This document shows, in pieces, positions 29,410 through 36,064 of a DNA stretch of 36,064 nt (within the stretch, counting starts at the first letter, position 1; the number at the start of each line of letters is the position of its first letter). Origin of the DNA: CAYNLX01 sp964441535 (lineage in GTDB: Bacteria > Bacillota_I > Bacilli_A > RF39 > UBA660). A program made the position numbers and the translations under genes. The stretch is taken from assembly GCA_964441535.1 (NCBI GenBank), contig CAYTXQ010000002.1, positions 1-36,064 on the forward strand. Reading direction: 5' to 3'. Under the pieces are notes generated by a model, which ran no database searches, was not told the DNA's origin, and worked only from the letters and a program-made list of their open reading frames with translations.

Positions 29410-30028
29410 TAGTTTTTATTTCTAATTCTCTATATTTTGGATTATTTAAAAATTCAACAACTAGTATATTTATTATCTCAGAAGTTAAATCACCAGGTAA
29501 AAATATATCTGTATTATCGTCTATACAATCAGAATCACATAAACTAACAGCCTCTTCTATATTTTCAAATACATGACGAACTCTAATTGTATCTTCATGT
29601 AAAGGATTAACTAAATAAATGTAACCATTATTCATATAATAACCTCTCATATCTTTACGAATAGGAATATAAGTAAAGAAATTTTCTTCACTAAATCTAA
29701 TAAAACCATAAGGAATATTAAATAAAGTTCCTACAAAATCAAATGGTACTCCTCTGGATAGTCTTACAGGAACAGGAACTTTATTAATTGTTCTATGACT
29801 AGTACAATTTAAAGCCTTGTAACAACTATCTAACTTATCAACATCGATTAATGGAATATCAATACTCATTTTAAGTTCTTCATCTAACCCATGTCGTTGA
29901 GTACTTCTTCTAATTAACAATGCTCTAAGTTGTAAAACTCTATCTTTTAATACTTCACGTAAAGTATGATCAAAAGGTTTATCAATTTTTATTCTAATAC
30001 TATCAACTATTTGATTTAAATTAGCCAT
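29372..30028 (-). CDS. Ring/neck protein candidate
   Basis: The product is 218 residues. The N-terminus is basic and helical (VLKDRVLQLRALLIRRSTQR). The middle is strand-rich with PVPVRLSRGVPFDFVG and NIPYGFIRFSEENFFTYIP. The C-terminus has DIFLPGDLTSEIINILVVEF and then a short acidic helix. The middle strands and the closing FLPGDLTSEI helix fit the small structural proteins that stack as rings under the portal in crAss-like phages. It starts one base after the two-helix membrane protein gene and overlaps the next gene by 38 bases. There is no transmembrane segment and no catalytic motif. Ring identity and order cannot be decided from sequence alone. Confidence 0.55.
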   Translation of the reverse strand: MANLNQIVDSIRIKIDKPFDHTLREVLKDRVLQLRALLIRRSTQRHGLDEELKMSIDIPLIDVDKLDSCYKALNCTSHRTINKVPVPVRLSRGVPFDFVGTLFNIPYGFIRFSEENFFTYIPIRKDMRGYYMNNGYIYLVNPLHEDTIRVRHVFENIEEAVSLCDSDCIDDNTDIFLPGDLTSEIINILVVEFLNNPKYRELEIKTNDDILSRHSKGD

Positions 30029-30029
30029 T

Positions 30030-30404
30030 TTAATTTATTATTGTAGGATTATCATCATCTTTTATTTCAATCTTATTATCATATTTTCTATGAACACTAT
30101 CAATGTTTCTATATTGATTTATTTTTTCAATGGTTGTACCTAATAGTATTGCTACTCCACTAGCTAAAATTGATATAGTTACTTCTGTATTTATAGTAAT
30201 TCTATCTAAAGCATCAAGTACAAATGTAACCATAACTAAATATATTAACTGTAAAGCTATAAATCGTTTAGAAGAAGCTATATCTTTATTACTTACTAAA
30301 TCTTTAAAAAACCTTTGACGTTCTTTTTTAGTTTTAGGTTTGGTAACAAATGTCTCAACTTCTTTACCTTCACTATCGTATAACTTTACAGTATAATTAT
30401 TCAT
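30030..30404 (-). CDS. Small two-helix membrane protein, holin-like candidate
   Basis: The product is 124 residues. A basic N-terminal segment (KPKTKKERQRFFKD, residues 22-35) is followed by two hydrophobic helices at about 47-64 and 74-92, separated by a short acidic/polar loop (DALDRITINTE), then a charged tail of 30 residues. By the positive-inside rule both ends would be cytoplasmic. Size and two-helix layout fit class II holins, and it is translationally coupled (TAATG) to a one-helix coiled-coil protein, the kind of pair seen in lysis cassettes. No endolysin gene lies next to it; the nearest wall-active domain is the L,D-transpeptidase at 2447-4264. Alternatively it could be a virion membrane protein. 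Membrane topology is well supported; the holin role is a guess. Confidence 0.5.
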   Translation of the reverse strand: MNNYTVKLYDSEGKEVETFVTKPKTKKERQRFFKDLVSNKDIASSKRFIALQLIYLVMVTFVLDALDRITINTEVTISILASGVAILLGTTIEKINQYRNIDSVHRKYDNKIEIKDDDNPTIIN

Positions 30405-30877
30405 TATAATTCTCTTTTAATATCTAATAAATGTTTTAACATTAGATCTTGTCTCTTTATAATTTCATTTTCAAATTGTCTAGTTCTATCAAATTCTTTA
30501 TCTATTTTAAGTAACATTTCATCAACATAAATTTTATCTGCTTTTACTTCTTTAAGTCTTTCAACCTCTTTACAAGCAGAATCAAATTTAATTTTATCAA
30601 TATCTCTTTCATAGTTTTTCCTACCAACACTTTGTATAATTGAATCGCTAGAAGACCAATTACTTTCTATATTATTGATAACTTGATTATTTTTATATTG
30701 TATTATACCCCAACCTGTAGCAGTGGGTATTAATACAACAATAATCCATAATAATACTTTCATTAATGTTTTATTCACAACGTAATTTATTTCTGTTTTT
30801 ATTAATTCTATTATTTCCAATTTAAAATCTTTATGAGGATCTTCGTCTAAAATAAGTATTCTTTTTCTCTTTGCCAT
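30404..30877 (-). CDS. One-helix membrane protein with coiled coil, spanin-like candidate
   Basis: The product is 157 residues. It begins MAKRKRILILDEDPHKD, has a hydrophobic helix at about 38-59 (VLLWIIVVLIPTATGWGII), then a long charged helical region (residues 62-157) rich in Glu, Lys and Asp with heptad-like spacing (EVERLKEVKADKIYVDEM). The positive N-terminus predicts an N-in, C-out topology, as in inner-membrane spanins (Rz type). No partner lipoprotein with a signal-peptide lipobox was found nearby, so a spanin role is unproven. Its stop overlaps the start of the two-helix gene, and it lies 12 bases after the fibre gene. It could also be a membrane anchor involved in DNA ejection. Confidence 0.5.
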   Translation of the reverse strand: MAKRKRILILDEDPHKDFKLEIIELIKTEINYVVNKTLMKVLLWIIVVLIPTATGWGIIQYKNNQVINNIESNWSSSDSIIQSVGRKNYERDIDKIKFDSACKEVERLKEVKADKIYVDEMLLKIDKEFDRTRQFENEIIKRQDLMLKHLLDIKREL

Positions 30878-30889
30878 AATAAATAATTT

Positions 30890-33800
30890 TTAAATACACT
30901 CTATAGTAGATAACTCTGTAATTGTATATTTTCCCTTAGGTTTAGTATTATTAAATTTATAAATATTAGTCTGATATTCGTTTTTAGGATTAATATCGAA
31001 TATAGTTAATATATCATCAAATTTAATCCCATAACAAGCAGCTAATTTTCTAGCTTCATTAATACAATATTTATCTTTATAATAATCCCAATTTTGAAGA
31101 TTCCAACCCATTTCTACCCACATTGTAGCTACAAGTTGAAAATTAATATGATATTGGTAAATCTTATATTGTATAGAACTTTTACCTTTAATATCTTCTT
31201 CATTAAAGAACATATCAAATAAACATTTTATATTAACTTCATTTGCAGCATAGAAGTTACGAACTTTTTCATTAAATTCATTTTCCATTTCTATTTTAGG
31301 TATTGTAATTAGTATTGGATATAACATTTGTGGGGTTTGATTATGAAAATCTACATCTACTCCATAATTACTAGGATATAATAAATTTTCATAAACATAA
31401 GAACTATCTTCAAAATTAATATTAAGAGATTTATAAATAGCATCAGTTACTATTAAAGAAGTATCTTCTATAAGTTTATTATAAACTCTATTTATATTCT
31501 CCTCTATAGTTAATAAATCATCTATATAAATATTAAAACATATACCTTTTGAAATATTATCATATGTTCTAATTATTTCTCTATATCTTTTAGATATATG
31601 ATTACTTATTTCACCATCTAAAATAATTTCATCATCTAAAAACAATTCAAAGTTTAAAGAATATGAAATATTATCAGATAAAATAATACTATCATTTATT
31701 TCTAATTCTATATTTGAAGACGTAAGAATATCATCAAATATAGTTACATTATCATTCCTTGATATTTCAAAATAATTACTAAATTCGATATATCTATCAT
31801 CATCAATATATAATATATCATTAATAATTTTTTCAAAATTTTTAATATTAGAATCCTCACAAGCAACTATATCAGAAATATTTTTATCTATTATAAAATT
31901 AATATTATCATCAATAGTTAAATTATCATTATTAAAATTACTTAAAAGTTTAAATATATTATCTGTTAACACTATACTATCGACAAATATTATACGTACA
32001 TCAGTTATAAATACATCAACAGATATAATTTCATCATTAAAAACTAATTCAAAATTACTATAAATTAAATATTCAAAAGAATCATCTATAAGAATATTAT
32101 CATTAACTACTTTAAAATTAGAATTAAAATTATTATCATCTAAATAAATTATCTCATTAAATCTAATAGTTAAATTTTTATTAATAGTATCATTTATTTC
32201 AATATTATCATTAATATTTTTATTAACTATTTTATTTATAATATCAATTAATAAAACGTTATCATTAATTAATAAATTATAATTAACAATTCTAGAAAAG
32301 TTATCTATAATAATAATATAATCATTATTGATACTTGTATTTCCATCAGATATTATATAATTATCATAAATATTAATAATATCATTTAATAAAATAGAAA
32401 GTATCTTACTATTAGTATCTATAATAGTTATACTATCATCTACTATTATAGTAGGTACTATATTGAAACTATCATCTAAACTTATATCATCTTCTGTGAT
32501 AATTAAAGAGTCTGAACAATAACCATCATCAGTAAGTATTATAATATCTTCTAAATTAAGAAATATATCAATATAAATACTATCAGAAATATTTATATTA
32601 TCTCCTATTAAATATTCAAAAGTTTCATTAATACTATCTTCTAATAAAATGGTATCTCCAAATGTTAAATTTATAGTTTTATTTATATTATCAAGAATAA
32701 TAATAACATCTAAAGAAGTTTTAAATTCAGTAATATTATTATTATCTTCCAACTCAAAGGTATCATCTATAAATAGATCACTTTCTCTTTCATCCCCACT
32801 ATCACTTAATAAAACATTATCATTAAATTCTAAAATATAATCGCTAATTTTAGAAAAATTATCAATTATAATAACACTTTCATTTTTTAATATAGTATTA
32901 TTATCATTAGTAGATATATCTTCATTTAAAAATATATTATTATTTATAAAAATTTCAATATTTATAATTTTAGAATCAGATATAGATAATATTTCATTTT
33001 CATATAAAGAAATTAATTTTATAAAAGAATCAGATGTACCTATACTATCATTTTTAAAAGTTCTAATATTTTTTAGAATATTGTCTAATAAAATAATATT
33101 ATCACTTTTTATAATAGATGAATCTTTATATATTACTTCATCAATATATATACTATCATTTAATTCTTTACTTACAACTTTAATAATATTATCAACTAAT
33201 AAAATAGAATCTATAATATTTATAGATATAGTTTTATTTAATTCATCTAATACATTAATATTATCTAATAATATAAGATTTATAGTTTTACGTATAAAAT
33301 CATTTACATAAACTAATTCTAAATTATTTACACCTAATGCTAAATTATAATCTATATCATCAGAAGTAGAGATATTATCAGTTATTAACAACTCAATATC
33401 TCTCTCTTCATTGCTATCTGAAACTACAACATTATCTATAAATAACTTTTCATTACCTAAATCTAAATCAAAACTTTCATCTATTAAAATAGAATCTTCA
33501 ATAACTCGTTCTATTTCTTTTAAAAATGATATATCATCTATACTAGTAATATCATCACTATAAAAAATATTTATATCATTAATATTTTCATCAGAAAGTG
33601 TTATATTATCATTAAAATTAACTGAAATTAATTTAGATACATGATCAACTATTTCAATATTATCTTCTAAATCTTTTGATAATCCACCTTCATACTCTAA
33701 ATCATAATCATCATTAATAGAAATATTATCAGAAAGTAATAATTCAATTAGTTTAGAAATAACATCATTTATTTTAACTTGATCAATTTTAATAGAACTT

Positions 33801-35851
33801 ATATCCTTTGAAATAATATCTTCGACAGAAATACTTTCTAAAAATATTTGATCTCCACCTAAATTTATATTATCATTTAAATTTATATTATCTAAAAATA
33901 TTAATTCTATTAATTTATAAATAGTATCGACCAATTCTATTTGATCTGATTTAGGAAAATTTACATCTTTATTAATACTATCACTAAGACTTATAGTATC
34001 ATTAAAAGTCTGATCTCCACCTAAATTTATACCTTCTGATAATGATATACTATCACTAAATTCTTTATAATATTCTACAATTCTACCAAATAAATCTTCA
34101 ATTTTTACACTATCAGAAAAATCTTCAATATTATTAATACCAAAAATATCTGATATAGAAACAACATCACTTTTATTTAAACTAATATCTAAATATTTAT
34201 TATCAATAATAGAAACATTATCATTAATAAATAACTCAATAATTCTAATAAAACTATCATTACTAATAACTTCGTCAATACTTACTAAAAATATACCTTT
34301 ACTAACAGAATCATTAATTTCAATAGTATCATTTATATTAAAATTATAAATAATACCATTAATATCTTCTAAAATAATGACATCTTCAATAATTATAGAT
34401 ATATTTTTAACTATAGAATCACCAATATTTACATTACCTTCAAAGAACTTTTCAACACCTATCTTATTAAAATCTTCTATTGTAGAATTATCTTCAAACA
34501 ACCTATCAAATTCTACAATCTTAGAAACTTCATCAATAAGTTCTAAACTATCATTTAAAAGTTTAAAATTACCATAACCATTATCAAAATCATCATTTAT
34601 AAGTAAAGAATCAGATTTATTAAGTAATATATCTTTATTTATATTATCACTTATATTTAAAGAATCACTAAAATTTAAACTTATAAGTTTTATAATACTA
34701 TCTTCAATATTAATAGTATCTTGAAATAAATTTAATATATCTAAGTAAAAATTATCATTTATTTCTAAATTATCTCCTAATTCTCTATAATATGTTACTT
34801 CTTTACGAAAAGAATCAGTAGGTCTTAATATATTAGATAATTGTAAATCTATTAAATTAACAACATTATCTAAAAGTTCAATAGTATCAAATAAAATTAA
34901 TTCTACTGTTTTAAAAACAGAATCATTAATTTCAATACTATCAGCAAAGTTATTACTTATTAATTTAGAAAGAGAGTCCTGAACTTCAATAATATCACTA
35001 ATAAAAAGTTCATAATCTTTTTCTATATCATCAGTAATATTAGCACTATCTTCTACTAATTTAAATACTTCCCATTCAAATAATATTTCATCTTCGATAA
35101 TAATATTATCATTTTTCTCATATTTATTACCATCTATAGTTTCAAAACCAGTTTCAAATTCAATAGAATCAGATAAATTTTTACCTATTATTTTATTATT
35201 ATCATCATTTATAGAAACACTATCTGTTAAAACTAAATTTGGTTCTATACTAAAACCATCTTCATCTGTAATTAAAATTGAATCGTCTATAAATAACTCT
35301 AATCCTAAAGATATTTCAGAAAAAAGCTTTTCAGTATCATTAAACGATACTTCTACATTAAATGACTTTCCATCTTCTAGAAGAACACTATCACTAAGAT
35401 TTACTTTTAATGAAAATCTAACATAACCTTCACCTATAGTAACACTATCAGAAAAGTTTTTAAAAATGTCTTTAGAAGTAGAATCTCCTATACTAACAGA
35501 ATCAATAAGTATAGTAGTTATATCCTTATATATATTTTCAGTTATAAGAATAGAATCATTAACTCCTTGAAAAATATCTATTCCTATAATAGAATCTAAT
35601 ATAGTAACAGTGTCTCTAATACCATACTCAATATCCTTTAAATGAGTATTAAGTTCACCATCATAAGGAGTAATAAATTCACTAAAATAAAGATTATATA
35701 CTCTAGGTAGAGAACTTACTCTAGAATCAAACGTATATACTGTACTATCAAACCTAACTTCCCTACTATCAAAAGTAGGAAAATATTGATAATTAGTAAA
35801 AAAACTATTTAATTTTACATAAGATTTTAAATCTAGAGTAAGATCTGCCAT
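30890..35851 (-). CDS. Repetitive Asp-rich fibre/adhesin-like protein of 18-residue repeats
   Basis: The product is 1,653 residues in three parts. Residues 1-85 form a distinct N-terminal region with three FDS segments (FDSREV, FDSTV, FDSRV). Residues about 85-1,490 are roughly 70 or more degenerate repeats, usually 18 residues, with consensus [FL]xDxIxIxDxIxKxIxLx; FADSIEINDSVFKTVELI is a typical copy. Residues about 1,493-1,653 are a non-repetitive, Trp/Tyr/Phe-rich, helical C-terminal region with FNEEDIKGKSS and MGWNLQNWDYY. Every second residue is hydrophobic and Asp recurs at two fixed places, which suggests a beta-solenoid rod. Similar DSxSxxDS repeats occur in other very long phage and archaeal surface proteins (memory). 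Together with its place beside the neck and tail genes, this suggests a tail fibre or appendage. The start overlaps the upstream stop (TAATG). It lacks BACON domains, signal peptide and enzyme motifs. Confidence 0.65.
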   Translation of the reverse strand: MADLTLDLKSYVKLNSFFTNYQYFPTFDSREVRFDSTVYTFDSRVSSLPRVYNLYFSEFITPYDGELNTHLKDIEYGIRDTVTILDSIIGIDIFQGVNDSILITENIYKDITTILIDSVSIGDSTSKDIFKNFSDSVTIGEGYVRFSLKVNLSDSVLLEDGKSFNVEVSFNDTEKLFSEISLGLELFIDDSILITDEDGFSIEPNLVLTDSVSINDDNNKIIGKNLSDSIEFETGFETIDGNKYEKNDNIIIEDEILFEWEVFKLVEDSANITDDIEKDYELFISDIIEVQDSLSKLISNNFADSIEINDSVFKTVELILFDTIELLDNVVNLIDLQLSNILRPTDSFRKEVTYYRELGDNLEINDNFYLDILNLFQDTINIEDSIIKLISLNFSDSLNISDNINKDILLNKSDSLLINDDFDNGYGNFKLLNDSLELIDEVSKIVEFDRLFEDNSTIEDFNKIGVEKFFEGNVNIGDSIVKNISIIIEDVIILEDINGIIYNFNINDTIEINDSVSKGIFLVSIDEVISNDSFIRIIELFINDNVSIIDNKYLDISLNKSDVVSISDIFGINNIEDFSDSVKIEDLFGRIVEYYKEFSDSISLSEGINLGGDQTFNDTISLSDSINKDVNFPKSDQIELVDTIYKLIELIFLDNINLNDNINLGGDQIFLESISVEDIISKDISSIKIDQVKINDVISKLIELLLSDNISINDDYDLEYEGGLSKDLEDNIEIVDHVSKLISVNFNDNITLSDENINDINIFYSDDITSIDDISFLKEIERVIEDSILIDESFDLDLGNEKLFIDNVVVSDSNEERDIELLITDNISTSDDIDYNLALGVNNLELVYVNDFIRKTINLILLDNINVLDELNKTISINIIDSILLVDNIIKVVSKELNDSIYIDEVIYKDSSIIKSDNIILLDNILKNIRTFKNDSIGTSDSFIKLISLYENEILSISDSKIINIEIFINNNIFLNEDISTNDNNTILKNESVIIIDNFSKISDYILEFNDNVLLSDSGDERESDLFIDDTFELEDNNNITEFKTSLDVIIILDNINKTINLTFGDTILLEDSINETFEYLIGDNINISDSIYIDIFLNLEDIIILTDDGYCSDSLIITEDDISLDDSFNIVPTIIVDDSITIIDTNSKILSILLNDIINIYDNYIISDGNTSINNDYIIIIDNFSRIVNYNLLINDNVLLIDIINKIVNKNINDNIEINDTINKNLTIRFNEIIYLDDNNFNSNFKVVNDNILIDDSFEYLIYSNFELVFNDEIISVDVFITDVRIIFVDSIVLTDNIFKLLSNFNNDNLTIDDNINFIIDKNISDIVACEDSNIKNFEKIINDILYIDDDRYIEFSNYFEISRNDNVTIFDDILTSSNIELEINDSIILSDNISYSLNFELFLDDEIILDGEISNHISKRYREIIRTYDNISKGICFNIYIDDLLTIEENINRVYNKLIEDTSLIVTDAIYKSLNINFEDSSYVYENLLYPSNYGVDVDFHNQTPQMLYPILITIPKIEMENEFNEKVRNFYAANEVNIKCLFDMFFNEEDIKGKSSIQYKIYQYHINFQLVATMWVEMGWNLQNWDYYKDKYCINEARKLAACYGIKFDDILTIFDINPKNEYQTNIYKFNNTKPKGKYTITELSTIECI
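31382..35599 (-). repeat. Degenerate 54-base (18-codon) coding repeat array
   Basis: About 4.2 kb inside the fibre gene encode 18-residue units back to back; occasional units are 19-22 residues. DNA copies are strongly diverged, so the period shows mainly in protein. Within it, INLGGDQxF recurs 54 residues apart, and a 21-base exact repeat at 33849-33869 and 34011-34031 marks this three-unit super-repeat. Confidence 0.85.
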
Positions 35852-36051
35852 TAATCTATATCTTCGTCTTTATAACAATATTTACAACCATTATAACCAA
35901 TAGCAAATAACATACCTACATTATTTGTAGATATATATTTTTTATTTTTATTACTCATTAATTCTAATCTACAATTTTTATGTTTTGTAGATAATCTATG
36001 TATTTCTTTAGTAGATTTATTTAATATATATCGGTATCCTAACCAATACAT
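35851..36051 (-). CDS. Small putative zinc-binding protein
   Basis: The product is 66 residues. It reads KEIHRLSTKHKNCRLEL near the start and ends AIGYNGCKYCYKDEDID. One cysteine about 30 residues before a closing CKYC pair, plus nearby His residues, resembles the metal-binding fold at the N-terminus of the Ada repair protein, which also turns up as small free-standing phage proteins. No catalytic part is present. The stop TAA shares its A with the ATG of the fibre gene, so translation is probably coupled. The ATG at 36051 follows an A/T-rich leader, and only 13 bases remain before the window edge, so its upstream neighbour is unseen. A structural minor protein or a zinc-stabilised assembly factor are both possible. 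Confidence 0.6.
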   Translation of the reverse strand: MYWLGYRYILNKSTKEIHRLSTKHKNCRLELMSNKNKKYISTNNVGMLFAIGYNGCKYCYKDEDID

Positions 36052-36064
36052 AAACTTTTCAAAT

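Noticed and set aside
26760..34577. Plus-strand open frames opposite the muzzle, neck and fibre genes
   Set aside because: Low-complexity Ile/Ser/Asn translations mirroring the sense-strand codons; every one is fully covered by a convincing minus-strand gene.
31382..35599. CRISPR-like array because of regular repeats
   Set aside because: The 54-base period is degenerate in DNA, contiguous without spacers and fully coding.
30890..35851. BACON or Ig-like tail domains in the fibre protein
   Set aside because: The repeat unit is 18 residues, far shorter than the roughly 80-90 residues of BACON or Ig domains, and their motifs are absent.
1..36064. Stop-codon reassignment (TAG or TGA read through), known in some crAss-like phages
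   Set aside because: All genes are full length with the standard code, including the left partial frame that I checked codon by codon over most of its length. Exclusive TAA use alone is explained by AT richness.
1..36064. tRNA genes, integrase, attachment sites, terminators or replication origin
   Set aside because: No intergenic stretch is longer than 19 bases and no cloverleaf, GC-rich hairpin with T-run or recombinase motif was seen.

Overview
The window looks like part of a crAss-like phage genome (order Crassvirales) whose host is probably a gut Bacteroidota bacterium. Four things support this. (1) A 4,602-residue protein carries the crAss-type virion RNA polymerase signature DFDID, preceded by a GYRIP segment, plus an HExxH metallopeptidase motif. 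(2) The genes run in an order typical of the group: ring and tail proteins, a muzzle-like protein, internal cargo proteins, then the giant polymerase. (3) Cargo-type proteins carry HxQGGV and EGGE motifs. (4) The DNA is very AT-rich, start codons have A-rich leaders rather than Shine-Dalgarno sites, and all thirteen visible stop codons are TAA. The standard genetic code reads every gene through, so there is no sign of stop-codon reassignment.

Every supported gene lies on the minus strand, so transcription runs from high to low coordinates. In that order: a 66-residue putative zinc-binding protein (35851-36051); a 1,653-residue fibre-like protein built mostly of 18-residue Asp-rich repeats (30890-35851); two small membrane proteins (30404-30877 and 30030-30404); two probable ring or neck proteins (29372-30028 and 28582-29409); a probable tail-hub protein (27863-28579); the muzzle-like protein (23733-27863); a glycine-zipper cargo protein (21916-23727); a second long internal-protein candidate (19317-21908); the giant polymerase fusion (5507-19315), broken by a 100-N assembly gap at 6262-6361; a 413-residue HxQGGV protein (4264-5505); a protein with an L,D-transpeptidase domain (2447-4264); and a second HExxH metallopeptidase protein that runs off the left edge (1-2427).

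Genes touch, overlap by one base (TAATG) or are at most 19 bases apart, so no non-coding stretch exceeds 20 bases and the window has no tRNA, CRISPR array, insertion sequence or visible terminator. The likely picture is one late transcription unit that encodes the neck, the tail, the fibre and a set of large proteins packaged for ejection. On infection the ejected set would include the virion RNA polymerase, possible membrane-active cargo, two metallopeptidase-like domains and a cell-wall transpeptidase fold. Functions of the ring, hub, cargo and membrane proteins are inferred mainly from position and general resemblance. The polymerase and L,D-transpeptidase calls rest on recognisable active-site motifs.
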